NCBI GenBank assembly: GCA_016584305.1
Contig: JACEEZ010022681.1
Span: 50,001 to 114,000 of the forward strand
Length of the DNA: 64,000 nucleotides
From: Chionoecetes opilio
Lineage: Eukaryota > Arthropoda > Malacostraca > Decapoda > Majidae
Reading direction: 5' to 3'
Under the pieces are notes generated by a model. It had not been told where the DNA came from, did not search any database, and saw only the letters and a list, made by a program, of their open reading frames with translations. This document shows, one piece after another, positions 11,653 through 23,434 of the stretch. Positions within the stretch are counted from its first letter, which is position 1, and the number at the start of each line of letters is the position of its first letter. Made by a program: the position numbers and the translations under genes.

Positions 11653-12259
11653 TCTGTTAACTCTTGTGTCTTGTCCATCTGATATTCTCTTCTTCACCTA
11701 TCCAAAAAGTCTTTTGGTGTCTCCTCTCCTCTGTTCTCTCCACCTCTCATGTCCTGTCACTCCGGCTCCTGCTCATAAAAAGGATGCCATCAGCATACGC
11801 TAAGTAACATCTAGCCAAATATCTTGTTTTTTACTATAATTTTATGTTGGCCGTAGTCAGAGTTTATCTTATTTTTGTGATAAAAAAAATATAATAATAA
11901 AAAAAATAGATAAAAAATGGTATTTGAGATATTCATAAAACATTCGGGGCTATAGCCCCCAATGCCCAGGTCTAAATACGCCCCCGGTGACGGGAGAGGC
12001 TCTAGAGGGAGATGTTGGCCGTTGGGGAAGTCATAATTTTAGTGTATTATTTCTTTGTGTCGAGCATATTTCTGTTTGTTGTTTCTTGTAGTTTCCTGAG
12101 GGGGAACGTGGATTGAGTTTCACATTTTTCTCATTTTCATTTGAGTTTTACCCTCTTTAGTTAGTATTACTCGTTTAGTAAATCAGTGAGACAATTAATT
12201 TTGTGGTATCACCTCAATATATAAGATCACTTTGTTTTTACTTCCATAACTGAAATACC

Positions 12260-13975
12260 ACTCAAAGAAAGACTGAAGAAACTAAAGGAAGAAAAAGTCT
12301 TAGCTCGTGGTAATGAGAAATTATCAAAATTGCTGGATTTGTCAAGAAGTGGAGAGAAGGATGATACTCAGGAAGATAAATCAGATTTACAATGTGTCAG
12401 AGAAAGGTCCAGTACATCGGAGACTGAAGGAGAGAGGAGTGGAGATGCTGAAAAAAAGCAGAAGCAACTCACAACTCAGGCTAAATATTGGATGAATCAT
12501 AAACAAAAGACACGAAAATCCAAGTGAACGAAGATAAGGAGGTAAACGAACAGCATCCAGTGAAAAGGCTGAGAGCAGAGCATGACACATTCGATGAAAA
12601 ATCAAGAGATTTTTCCACAGAAACGAGCCAATTCAAGCACGGGAGAGGTACCTGGAATTTCTTGCTATCGATGAGGTATCCCACTGATCCAGTACACGTA
12701 GCCAAATATAACATCAACATAAATGATGAATTCCGTGAACTATGCTGTTCAGTTGGGCCAAACCAGCCAGTTGTAAGTTATCCCAAGAATGAAAGAGGCC
12801 GTTCTTTCCAGAAGCACTGGTATGAGAACTGACCTTATCTTGAATATTCTGCTGAAACTGATAGTATGTATTGCTTCAGCTGTCGTTTGTTTCTGCATGA
12901 AGACAAGTATAAATGTAAAACAGCATGGAGGTCTACCGGAATAAGTAAATGGCATCAAGCACTTGACAAAATGAAAGAGCCTGCATCATCTGAAGCACAC
13001 ATGATTGCTAGGGTGAGGTTGAATAATTTCAAGAAGAAGAGACTGGAAAAGTCCCTGGAAGTAGAAGATGAAAAAAGTCAAGCTGCAAAAGCTGAAGAGA
13101 GATATAAAAATAAAGAGGTGTTGTACAGACTGATAGACATAATATAATACTTAGTAAGGCAAGGACTTCCATTGAGAAGAAAAGATGAAAGTGAAAGCAA
13201 GTCAGAACAGAGGCAATTTCCTCGAGCTTATCCAACTGTTTGCAAAGTATGAGAGTGTAATGAACAACCATTTGAATGTTGTTCAGCGTGCTACAGCCCA
13301 TGGTAAGCCTCAAGTGTCGATGCTCTCGAATCGAATCCAGAATGATGTTATTATGGCTATGGGCACTTATGGGAGAAAGACTATATATTGTGAATGAGAT
13401 CAGGGCTACCAAGATATATTCGTTTCTGATGGATGTGACAACTGATATTTCTAACGCTGAACAGGCATCAATGTGTGTTGGGTATGTGCATGATGACGAG
13501 ATAAAGGAACGCTTTATTGAAGTGTGTGACGTGGAAAGCACCACAGACGAAGAGCTAGAGACCCTCATCCTGGCATTTTTGGAAAGACATGATCTGCAGA
13601 TAGAAGATATGTGGGGCCAAGGTTATGATGGCGCTGCGAATATGAGTGGTACATATGCAATCAATAATTCTTATGCGCAATGAGAAAGCCTTGTATGTCC
13701 ACTGCCATGCTCACTGCTTGAATCTTGTTCTTGTGGAAAGTTCGAAGTCAAGTCGCTATTATTTTTTTTTATCATTTTTCAGTGTGGTGGAGAAGTTATA
13801 CAGTTTCATGTCAATGTCAAATAAGCGACATGCTTTATTTGTGAAAACCCAACTCACCATCTACCCTTGTTCTCATCCTCAAGAGCTAAAGAAGCTTTCT
13901 GATGTTAGGTGGTCCTGCCGCGAATCTGCCTTGAAAACTTTGGAGGACACACCCGCTGAGGGGAGTCACCTTGTC
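12260..13975 (+). pseudogene. Decayed hAT-type transposase (TTF zinc finger, DUF4371; ZMYM1-like)
   Basis: Fragments in several frames read as one protein. A Lys/Glu-rich N-terminus (12,300-12,520) is followed by a TTF-type finger (SFQKHWYEN, then YCFSCRLFL at 12,868-12,900, then TGISKWHQAL). Next comes the DUF4371 core with DVTTDISN (13,430) and GQGYDGAANMSG (13,616-13,650), then YVHCHAHCLNLVLVES (13,693-13,740). These are the signatures of ZMYM1-like hAT transposases, which cut and paste DNA using an RNase-H-fold core. An in-frame TGA interrupts the finger at about 12,830, frameshifts follow at about 13,150, 13,390 and 13,680, and homology ends near 13,960 before the hAT dimerisation domain. 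Confidence 0.85.
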
Positions 13976-14219
13976 GCGGTGGCGGGGCTTGAAGCGTGGT
14001 CTGCGGCGCCCCTCTAATACAGTGGCTTGAATGCCGTATTGGGGCTGGGTGTCCGTTGGCCCCGTGGAACAAGCGCTCCTCAGCATCACCGTCTACCATA
14101 CGAAACTCGCAATTCCCATAGTGCCATAAGACCCCTGATGTCTGGCACAGTTAAAAATATTTCTACCATTAACTTAACACACACACACACTCAAACACAC
14201 AATACAATACACAAATTAT

Positions 14220-14429
<210 letters not shown>

Positions 14430-15011
14430 TAAGAGAGAGGAACTTAATTGGCTAGAGGTGGCTCAAATTATTGCATTCATTTTTTTGTGTGTACGCCGGT
14501 AATATCGGACAATAGTGTTATCGGACGAAGGTTTACCCATTTTAGTCCGTTCTATCGATGATGGTATATGGACGTGGGTATGTTTCAATAACAATTGAAT
14601 TACTTGTTCTTGGTAATTAAATTACTGGCTTTAGTTGCAAAAAAATAAGCTAAGCCCCATGTTTTGTGGTACTGAGTAAATGTATTCTTTGTGTGCAGGA
14701 CAATCAACAATGGACATCCATACAGGAACAAAGGTAGATTATTCGTCTACAGCCTTTCCAAAAGTTGATTTGCCATTATTGTGTTTTCAAGATATGTATA
14801 TACAAAATTATAGCCATGTTACTTTGATAAATCATTCACGTGTTTAAGTGCGAAAGATATCACATAATAATTTTGCCCCACAGGCAGATCGCACATGACT
14901 ATTTATAAACGTACAAGCGAGTTCGCATGAGCAAGATTGTAGTCTTCTAGAATTTGTAAGTTTTTGGTGAGAGCCCATTTTTTGGAGATGAGCCCCTGCC
15001 CGTCTGAATGT
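14430..15011. other. No gene seen
   Basis: AT-rich unique-looking sequence with no supported frame. It ends at the possible hAT-type terminus GCACGCCACTG (about 15,015-15,025). Confidence 0.5.
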
Positions 15012-15200
15012 CTATGCACGCCACTGCAAGTTTACAGCACTCTCAGTCCTAGAGTACAGGTCAGTCTTCATACCAATAGTCCTTGCACGAATCCCGCGAA
15101 GTCGCAGAAGATCCCAGAGTGACTCACGATTCACTGAATCAAACGCCTTTTTGAGGTCAACATAGGCTACAAGCATACCCTGTCGAGCAAAGTAGGCCAC
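15012..15200 (-). pseudogene. LINE reverse transcriptase fragment
   Basis: Minus-strand frame with VAYVDLKKAFDSVNRESLW followed by LLRLRGI: the RT block that contains the first catalytic Asp (YVDLKKAFD) and the helix after it. Only about 60 residues remain. It is cut on its upstream side by the MITE beginning at 15,204 and on its downstream side near 15,025. The sequence type differs from the LINE at 0.6-3.3 kb, so it is a remnant of another family. Confidence 0.8.
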
Positions 15201-15203
15201 AGA

Positions 15204-15998
15204 CAGAGCTGGGCAGTATTTAGATACATATGTATTTAAATACGTATTTAAATACATTTGTGTATTTTGAACTGTATTTAGAAATACATTGGTTTTCACG
15301 TATTGATTGATTTCACGTACAGTATTTAAATACCTTAATCTGAGTATTTAAATACATTGTATTTAAATACTCATAATATAATAATGTAAATACTTTTTTT
15401 TTATCAGATAATTACTCAATAATCTTAATCAATAATATCAATTACTCAAGGTAATTAATTAATTAATTAAATATACAATAGGAAAGAATCCTTTATCATT
15501 TATCAAGCATTTTATATTGTTTATCATGAATTACTGAATTCAGGTTAAAATTTGTGTATTTGAAATGTATTTACAAATGTATTTAAATACAATTAATATA
15601 TTTAGTATTTAGTATTTAAATACACTCGTAAAATGTATTTAGTATTTGGTATTTTACCCCTTCACACCCAGAGCTTTCCTTTACTATATCACAGGAACTA
15701 CCACGTGTAGGCCTCGCGGCCTCTTGTAGCTTTCTTATTTTCTTATGTTCTTATGTTCTTATATGAAATCGTCTGTTATTAGCCATAAAACTACGAAAAA
15801 GTAACTAAATAAACCAAATTAGCTAAAGGACAAGGATTTTAACAGGTCATATCTATATAATACTGCTTATACTCATTAAAATCGTCGAATGGTGGTTATA
15901 TTACAATGAAAATTACGTTCTGGGCCTGAAGGGGTTAAATACATTTATCCCATGTATTTAGTATTTAGTATTTAAATGCATTCAATGTATTTAGTGCC
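15204..15998. mobile_element. hAT-type MITE rich in TATTTAAATAC
   Basis: Starts CAGAGCTGGGCAGTATTT, is built of repeated TATTTAAATAC words, and ends ...TATTTAGTGCCCA near 15,995, matching both ends of the better preserved copy at 35,114-35,576. It is interrupted by a separate 278-bp insertion (15,657-15,934). Its right terminus is eroded and no flanking duplication was found. No coding capacity. Confidence 0.75.
15657..15934. mobile_element. 278-bp TIR insertion with TTA duplication
   Basis: The ends CCCCTTCACACCCAGAG and TCTGGGCCTGAAGGGG are imperfect inverted repeats flanked by TTA (15,654-15,656 and 15,935-15,937). TTA duplication is characteristic of PIF/Harbinger elements. It contains a dispersed tail-like segment (15,686-15,760: AGGAACTACCACGTGTAGGC..., then TTCTTATG repeats) that recurs at 44,423-44,476. 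Confidence 0.75.
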
Positions 15999-16203
15999 CA
16001 CAGAACAATTATTGTATATACGTCAGCCTTTTATATCTGTCGACATCACCTGGTATCGAGAGAGGATACAATAGGCCACTGCACTGAATAATAAGATCCC
16101 GTTCCAAATGTCCATACATTTTTATTAGAAAGGTAACTTGCGGACAACTGGGTGCTAGCGACCAATATTTGATGTTATTTTAGCCACAATAAGGCAATCT
16201 TAA

Positions 16204-17117
16204 AGTAATCGTCCAGACCATTTCATCATTTCTGATTTAATGCAGTCAAAATATAGCCATGATCGAGTATATCAACAATATGTTGTCACATTTTGCATCC
16301 AGTCACCCGTTTTTAAATGATCCGCATTCAAAATCTGTAAATTCCCCGTGCTCTCCAAACACAACTGTTTATCAGCAGACGACGCACCATGGGTCGGCGA
16401 CGTCACAACAGGGAGCTTCCCAGCACCGCCTGATACATATGCGTGGAGAGACTGAGAAAAATGTAGTACTTGGGGAATTTTGGGTGTTTCTGATATATTT
16501 TTTGTGCGATGTGGCATGTACTTGCATCCTGTGTGGGTGCAGCGTGGGGGCTGTGCCTTTACCGAGAGCTTAGCACCCATTTGCAAACTGTGGGGCGACG
16601 ATATATGTGTGCAGATGTGTGCAGCAGCGGCAAGCGGCGGGGAGCGGCGGGTAGGTGCAAGGCCACCGAGATGAGAGGGCTGCAGTACCCTGGCTACTAC
16701 CAGCCGCTCCCCGTCGCTCCAAAGGTCTGCACACATATATCGTCGCCGTTTGGGTTGTGAATGGGTGCTAAGCTCTCGGAAATGGCACGGCTTTCTTGCC
16801 GTGCCCATGCAGGATGCAAATATGTGCCGTGTCGCACAAAAAATATACCAGAAGCACCCAAAATTCCCCAAGTACTACATTTTTCTCAGTGTCTCCGTGT
16901 GTCTGTGTCGGGCGGGGCTGGGAGGCTCACTCGTGTGACGTCGCCAGCAAGTTTCGCGCCACGGCTGGAATGTGGCTGTTGTTTTTCCCGCGCTTTTTAC
17001 AAAAGTCATGTTTTTAGGTAAATAAGGCGTGAAAATAAATAATTTTTTGTGGATTAGGTATTTTGAATGAACATTCAACATAATTATGCAAAGAAAAAAT
17101 GGGTCTGGACGATTACT
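16204..17117. mobile_element. 914-bp foldback transposon with TTAA duplication
   Basis: Terminal repeats AGTAATCGTCCAGACC and its complement are exact. They are flanked by TTAA at 16,200-16,203 and 17,118-17,121, the signature of piggyBac/Kolobok-type insertion. Beyond the ends, most of the element is a large imperfect palindrome: about 16,440-16,680 pairs with about 16,695-16,910, for example GTAGTACTTGGGGAATTTTG with its complement. The long frames seen in it in both directions (up to 199 residues) arise from the palindrome. No transposase. Confidence 0.88.
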
Positions 17118-17124
17118 TTAAGTA

Positions 17125-17500
17125 TTCTTATGTTGAAAATCAGATTTTCACTAATAAAACCAATGGTTTTGATATACTCATGTCCATATCATGAACATTG
17201 GTTAGAAGAAATAGCATTTGAAAGAAATAATATGGAGAAATAAATAATATTGAGATGAGAAATAATATGGAAAATAAGAAATCATACTACTCTTGTGCAC
17301 ACAATCTATACTCTTTCAGCATCAATAGAGAAATATATTCACCCAAACATTTTGACGTAACAGTTCCTTAAAGCTGTCGGACCATACATGAGTAGATCAT
17401 ACTTTCAAATACTATTTCTTCTATCCAATGTTCATGGTATGGACATGGTATATCAAAACCATTGGTTTTATTAGTGAAAACCTGATTTTCAACATAAGAA
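17125..17500. repeat. Inverted repeat pair, about 99-bp arms
   Basis: Arms 17,125-17,223 and 17,402-17,500 are near-perfect reverse complements (TTCTTATGTTGAAAATC... paired with ...GATTTTCAACATAAGAA) around a 178-bp AT-rich centre. The unit lies directly between the TTAA foldback and the next TIR element. It is probably a small MITE; no clear duplication was found. Confidence 0.8.
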
Positions 17501-18284
17501 CGTCACACTAGCACTTTTCCGTCTATTTTTTCCAGCAACTTTCTAAAAACTAACAATTTTTTTACTGCAAGCCGTCACACACACAATCGTTTGCCTGCAC
17601 TACCAGTCAGCTGTTCCTGCGACTGTAAATAAACATGGCTCCGACGCCAGGGCAGGCTAGAGTACCTTAGGGCAGGCTATCGCTGGTATACACTTAATTA
17701 TGTGTATTATCAATCGTAGACGCGCCAAACAAGTTAAAATACATACACATATATACATAAAAACTGTAATAGATGAGCGGGCATCAGCCCGCCGCTGTAG
17801 CCGCAGCAACAGTCAGGTGGGCGGGGCGTGAGGTCACTCCCGCTCCTTATTTATGAGAAATTCTTCTGAACTACGTGTCCACAGCATTTCGTCTATAATT
17901 ACAAGTTGAAGTCTTGAAGAGTGAGAAACGATTTTTGAGTGTGTCTTGAAAAATATACACAACAATCGAGTCATGCGAGAGACTGTTGCCTGTTTTATAA
18001 AACTGGCTTTTAAATGTATCTACATGTGCAATAGTCACTTGAATATTTTTCATACTTTCAAATGTATTGAATTATATTTTGCAAAAAATCCTGATTTTTA
18101 TCGAATATCTTTAAAGTAATCACTATGGATTTTGATTTGACTATGAAAGTTGTCTTCAACTTTCCATATGAAGACGATCACGATCGTCTGACTCAGACTG
18201 ACTGATTCAGACGGACTAACTAGTCAGAGCGAGAAAAAACCAACGGAGATCGTCTAACTAGACGGAAAAAGTGCTAGTGTGACG
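17501..18284. mobile_element. MITE with CGTCACACTAGCAC termini
   Basis: CGTCACACTAGCACTTTTCC at 17,501 is the reverse complement (one base gap) of the block ending at 18,284 (GGAAAAAGTGCTAGTGTGACG). Internal CAGACTGACT-type words form short palindromes near 18,175-18,235. The minus frame at 17,871-18,053 is not convincing. No transposase and no secure target duplication. Confidence 0.75.
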
Positions 18285-18756
18285 CCGCCTTAAGACACTT
18301 AACGGACTTGTAAAATAAATTTGTAATAACTGTAGCCTACTACAACTTTAACTTAGTCCAAGAACTGTCTCTACAAACAGAGCGACTGTCCTCCTGCTAA
18401 CAAACAACGGTGATTTGAAGCTAGTTACGCCAATCGAAGAACCTCTATTTGCAGCAAGTCATGGAATGTTCAACACAAAGGAAGTCTGCTTCCGTACGGA
18501 AGAAGGTTGAAGAGGGAGGGGGACCTGAGAAGAGGGGAGAGGGGATAGGAGAGAGGTCTGCGTGCACGACAAGGAAAGATGAAACGCTCCACTTTCTCCT
18601 CAAGGACCTCAACTTTCTCCTCCCCCAGCTGGAAGAGAAGGAAGAAGAGGCACTGATAGATTTGTAGCCACCATTACAAATTTTCTTTCTCTTCCTCCTT
18701 TGGGTCCTTGTTTTTGTCTCGCCCTCATCCCATGTTTCTGTGTGCTTCACAGAAAC

Positions 18757-18757
<1 letters not shown>
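18285..18757. other. No gene supported
   Basis: A 72-residue plus frame (18,449-18,667) has a fairly gene-like Glu/Lys/Leu composition (LLKDLNFLLPQLEEKEEEAL). It has no recognisable domain, splice signals I can defend, or similarity known to me. I leave it unassigned. Confidence 0.4.
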
Positions 18758-19213
<456 letters not shown>

Positions 19214-19411
19214 TTTTGTGTGATCAACAACAACCATTATTCCACAGGTGTGCTGCCACAGGCAAAAGCTCGCTTCAGCCACAGTGCTGACAAAATATTA
19301 ATAACATCAACAACCAACAAGGCACCGCACCGCTCGTGACGGTGTGAAGATGAAGTAACACAATCTCGCTCATTCTGTGTCATTTCCCTTCACTCGACGC
19401 CCTCCACCCGA

Positions 19412-19490
19412 AGCATATTACGACACCGAGGTGCTGCAATCGTGCCAATGAGGATGTGATGGCGATGGTGGTGGTGCGTGGCAGGCTACC
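19412..19490 (+). repeat. Dispersed repeat, copy 1 (second at 46,351-46,430)
   Basis: The block CATATTACGACACCGAGGTG through GGCAGGCTACC reappears at 46,351-46,430 with a handful of substitutions. The function and full extent of this repeat are unknown. It is not tRNA-like in any obvious way. Confidence 0.75.
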
Positions 19491-20468
19491 GGATTGCATA
19501 TTTCCCAACTCTACGTGGGTAGCTATATGTGGCCTCCGGGTGAAGACGCCTGGCTGTAGCTCTGAAACTAACCATAGGATTTTCTCGAAAATACCATCAC
19601 ACAAAGTTTCCAGTTATTCACAAATGGAACCTTACCTAACCTACCGTAACCTAACGTTATGTAACGTGACGTGTTCAAGAGTAAACGCGACATATAGCGC
19701 GTTTTCGTGACCGTTCTAGCCCGGTCTGAACTGGTTCAGTCCCGGGCGGCCACTGTTTTCGCAAGGCGGATTGGACCGTACCAGCCCAGTCTACTCCGGT
19801 CCAACCCAGCGAGCAGGACCAGGTTGGACCAGTGTGGGGAGAACTGGTGCATGCGCACTACAGTCAGCGGGGAAGACGACCAAGAGCTCGTGCCGCTGAT
19901 AAGACATGAAACACCATAATGGCCGACCATAAGATTATAGTAATTTCACGAAAAATTACAATATTAGCAATTTGTTGAAGCAACATCTTGGGAAATTAAT
20001 GTACCGTCAACAACACTATAGTCGCCACTGCACTAATGTCACCAAGCGCCATATATTACGAATTTTAGTATCACTACAGACTTAATTGTATATGTGTCAC
20101 TGAAGACATGTATAGTGTTATGTAGATAATGTTAACTACGTACTGTGCACGTCTGTTCAGTGGCACATACAAGTCTGTAGTGATGCAAAAACTCGTAATA
20201 TATGTCCCCCTGCGACATTAGTGCAGTGGCGACTATAGATAGTGTTATTGACGGTAAATTAAATGCGATTTCATCATTCAATTTTTCATAGTCATCCCTG
20301 CAACTTGACTTCCCATTGCGAAGGTCTTGCAATATTGTGTTGCTGGGACTGTTTCTTCGTCCAGTGATTTATAAACCTGACTCTCATCACACACAGAATG
20401 ATGACCACGGTTCACCTCTCGTATGCCAACGAGGAGGTTATTACTTATTACCTGAGGTCAAATTGATA

Positions 20469-22155
20469 AGGCGTATTTTGTCCATGCCCTTGGAAGTAAA
20501 ATTTTACTTATTTAAGCTCCGCCCACTTATTTTTTACTCTTTTGCGTGCATAGAAAACTGAGCAGATACACTCCGGCAGCGATATTTTACTCTTTTCCTG
20601 TAAAGTTTTACAGTCGTGGGTGTGAGTGGTGGTTTCAAGAGCCTGGCCAATCAGATTGCGCGCATGAGAAAATCTTATCAAAACTCCTCCCGTAAATGTT
20701 TCTCTTTTCCTTTAATTCTCATCCAATTCAACATTCATTACATGCGCACGACATGCAAAGGATACTGTATTTAATTAAGAGTAGGTAAGGAGTAGTAAGG
20801 AGTAGAATAGGTGACTCTTAACAGGTAAGAAGTCACAAATATTAAAATTCTCCAGCGACGTCTGGGAACAAATTTCCCAATCCCTCGAATTTTTCAATGT
20901 GTCCGAATCTTCGTTGATGCTTGCTGGCTTAGCACCAAAACTGGTGTATTATTGCTATAGTATAGTCAAATACTTAAATATATTCATGAGTGATATTACA
21001 TTTGCAATAGAAATGTATAAATTTGGTATATATGTTATATCACACAGAAAGAAAGCCTTTTAGAGAACCTATCGCAGGGCACGAATACGAACATTTCATC
21101 AGTCTGATTTAGCTCCAACACGGTAGGAAGGTCTCGATCTGTGTGTAACCCACGGGCCACCACACACCCACCACCACCCAGGCACCCACCCGCCCACCAC
21201 CACCCACCCACCCACCACCCGCCCACCACACACCCATCACACACCCACCCACCACACGCCCATCACCCATCCGCCCACCACCCGCCCACCACACACCCAC
21301 CCACCACACGCCCATCACCCATCCGCCCACCACACACCCACCCACCACACGCCCATCACACATCCACCCACCACACACCCACCCACCACACGCCCATCAC
21401 CCATCCGCCCACCACACACCCACCCACCACACGCCCATCATACATCCGCCCACCACACACCCACCCACCACACGCCCATCACACATCCGCCCACACAAAA
21501 CCCACCCACCACACGCCCATCACCCATCCGCCCACCACACACCCACCCACCACACGCCCATCATACATCCGCCCACCACACACCCACCCACCACACGTCC
21601 ATCACACACCCGCCCACCACACACCCGCCCATGGATGTTAAACGGGGGAGATGCACTGGAGGATGAATCACAACCAGCATTCATCTAGGTTTAGGCAAAG
21701 AATAATTGGTGAAACGTAGATGTAGGTACACGTAGCCTACATACGTACAGGTCCATGAAAGCATTAAACATCCTCGACGCACATCGTGAAATGGCTGTGT
21801 AGCAAATAGATATTCAAATAACAGTTTCATAGCGCCCTAAACATTTCAGTTTAATATCAAGTCCATCTATAGAGTTAGAAAACAATGCTAGGCCATTCTA
21901 AGAGCTCAAAGTAATTAGATATCGATGTGTAATACAGACAATCACGCTACTACTCTTTGCTGTGCCTTCAATAATGTCAACCTTAACGATATTCCTTGAG
22001 CCTCTGTAAGAGGTAATGAAGTGTACGACACTTTTACTCTCGGCAACATCAAGAAAGAGCTTTGGCAGCGCTACAATCGTATTTTGTGATGGCAAGCAGG
22101 GGCGGAGCTTAAATAAGTATAATTTTACTCCGGAAGGACACTACAAAATACGCCT
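20469..22155. mobile_element. TIR element nested in copy B
   Basis: AGGCGTATTTTGT at 20,469 and its complement ending at 22,155 start imperfect inverted repeats of about 60 bp, both reaching the shared word ACTTATTTAAGCTCCGCCC. A C/A-rich minisatellite fills part of the interior. No transposase is present. The flanks (GATA and ATAA) allow a short ATA-like duplication but do not prove it. Confidence 0.7.
21150..21632. repeat. 41-bp C/A-rich minisatellite
   Basis: Tandem repeats containing CCACCACACGCCCATCAC recur every 41 bp (for example at 21,301, 21,342 and 21,383). The strand is almost free of G, so the complement is a G-rich purine/pyrimidine-biased array. The His/Pro-rich open frame (21,141-21,641) results from the repeat. 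Confidence 0.92.
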
Positions 22156-22419
22156 ATAATTAGGATGTTGACAAGATGGACGCCTGCCGCCTCCAGTACA
22201 GTCCTCGAAAACGCGCGCTTTTTAAAAATGTTTGCATTTCTGCCCGGAGGACCGCCCACTCGATCCCCCAGCCAATAGGAACGACGAATCGGACGGGGCC
22301 AGTCTCGATGTATTTTCGTGAGCATCAGTCCAGCCTGAACCGGTCTAAACTGGACTGGACCAGGGTGGTGAACGTCTCGAAAACGCGCTAATACTGTTTC
22401 AGAAAACGGGAATATGCTA

Positions 22420-22617
22420 CCGGGTCTCTATAGACAGATAAGATAAGATTTTCATCCTATCTAGACACTTTGCAAGTACCAACTACAAGGTTATTGACTA
22501 TACAAAGCGCCGCCACGTCAGCATGAACTAGGCGGACTCGAACCGCTGACCGAATGCACAGGGACGCTGCACATTGGTAACTCACGTCTCTACCAACCTT
22601 GCCACCCTGACGGGCCC
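22420..22617 (-). mobile_element. tRNA-derived SINE
   Basis: On the minus strand, a box-A-like word (GTGGCAAGGTTGGTAGAGA, around 22,587-22,606) is followed by a box B, GGTTCGAGTCC (22,534-22,544), at the distance expected for an internal Pol III promoter. The unit ends in short repeats CTTATCTTATCTGTC. The 5' and 3' halves do not form a tRNA acceptor stem, so it is a retroposon head and not a tRNA gene. Confidence 0.75.
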
Positions 22618-23068
22618 TCTTATAGACAGGTGTGTGTGTGAGTGTGTTCTAACTTCATTTATAACCGCATTGACTATTTTGAGCTTGTGTTGCATACTTG
22701 TAGTTTATAATCATGGTCTGTTATGTGGTTGAAGACGCGACACAATTACGGTTCAACAAGTTTGCGTCACTTATTCGTGGATACAGTATTATCCTACTCA
22801 TAATGATAATCTTGTTTTACTGACCTACCAAGCTTGAGGAGGGAGGTATATCTAGGCGGTACTTGGCATGGCATGAGTAAGTAGAGTAGTTGTCTAATTC
22901 TACTAACCTCGACTAAATGCATATTTAGAGAAGAGAAGTGTGTTATCCATGGGGAGGAAGTAGCAGAGTGGTTAGCGTCACCAAGTGAGGTGCTCTTGAT
23001 ATTACAGTACCCATATATAATTTTTAATAAGCTTTTAATCATGTTTCTGCATTCAGGGATTAAATACC
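22618..23068. other. No gene; degenerate tRNA-like SINE head
   Basis: At 22,952-22,996, GGGGAGGAAGTAGCAGAGTGGTTAGCG resembles the head of the SINE at 45,752 (GGAGGTGGCCGAGTGGTTAGCG), but box B is lost. Nothing else could be assigned. Confidence 0.5.
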
Positions 23069-23165
23069 AGCAATAACTTGAACTATCAAAGACTTTCAAT
23101 GGGATAAATATACATGTAAAGTTGTCAACACCCTCGGCCTGACTTCGCCTCCTTGGAGACTATAG
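23069..23165 (+). repeat. Direct repeat, copy 1 (second at 24,735-24,827)
   Basis: About 95 bp (ACTTGAACTATCAAAG... to ...CGCCTCCTTGGAGAC) is repeated at 24,735-24,827 in the same orientation with about 90 percent identity by eye. The two copies bracket the long-armed foldback at 23,435-24,502, so they may be parts of one larger, partly duplicated element. Confidence 0.75.
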
Positions 23166-23434
23166 ACCCCCTCAGCATCGCCAGGCGATCGCCAGCCGTG
23201 GGGAAAGGTTTAATAGTGTAGTGACATTTGGGGAGTGACCTCAATTATGGGCTTAATTAACACCAGATGCTTAATTACCCTTCAGGTCACGCCTTGCCAG
23301 GTGTAGCTTAGGGGTGACCTGACTGGGGTCACCCAAATCCCCCTTGTCCAGCCCTGGCGTCCTGTATTCAGTCAGTCACTACATAGCCACCACAGAGCCC
23401 ACACACTCCGCTCTCCTCGTCTTCGTGGTTACCG

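Larger units (their letters stand above)
10181..11986. mobile_element. TIR-bounded non-autonomous element, hAT-like ends
   Basis: The left end CAGGGGCGTATTTAG (10,181) and the right end, read on the other strand from 11,986 (CGGGGGCGTATTTAG), are inverted repeats with one difference. A second paired block follows inward (ACATTGGGGGCT and its complement near 11,945). The interior holds a nested element (10,421-11,307), a LINE 3'-end remnant and a short minisatellite, but no transposase. Flanking octamers share only part of their bases, so a target duplication is not secure. The nearby decayed hAT transposase (12.3-14 kb) lies outside the right end. Confidence 0.65.
19696..22390. mobile_element. 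Inverted, split copy B of the 10.4-kb TIR element
   Basis: 19,696-20,320 matches the right part of 10,421-11,307 on the opposite strand, including the CTGACTGTAGTGCGCATGCG and GTGCAGTGGCGACTATAG blocks. 22,195-22,390 matches its left part (AAAACGCGCGCTTTTT, CCAATAGGAACGACGAAT). The termini AGCGCGTTTTCG and CGAAAACGCGCT sit at 19,697 and 22,378. About 1.9 kb of foreign DNA separates the halves. Confidence 0.8.

Noticed and set aside
16272..16871. 199-residue minus frame and overlapping plus frames
   Set aside because: They lie entirely within the palindromic TTAA element, so open frames appear on both strands as mirror images.
21141..21641. 166-residue His/Pro/Thr-rich frame
   Set aside because: Translation of the 41-bp minisatellite within a TIR element.
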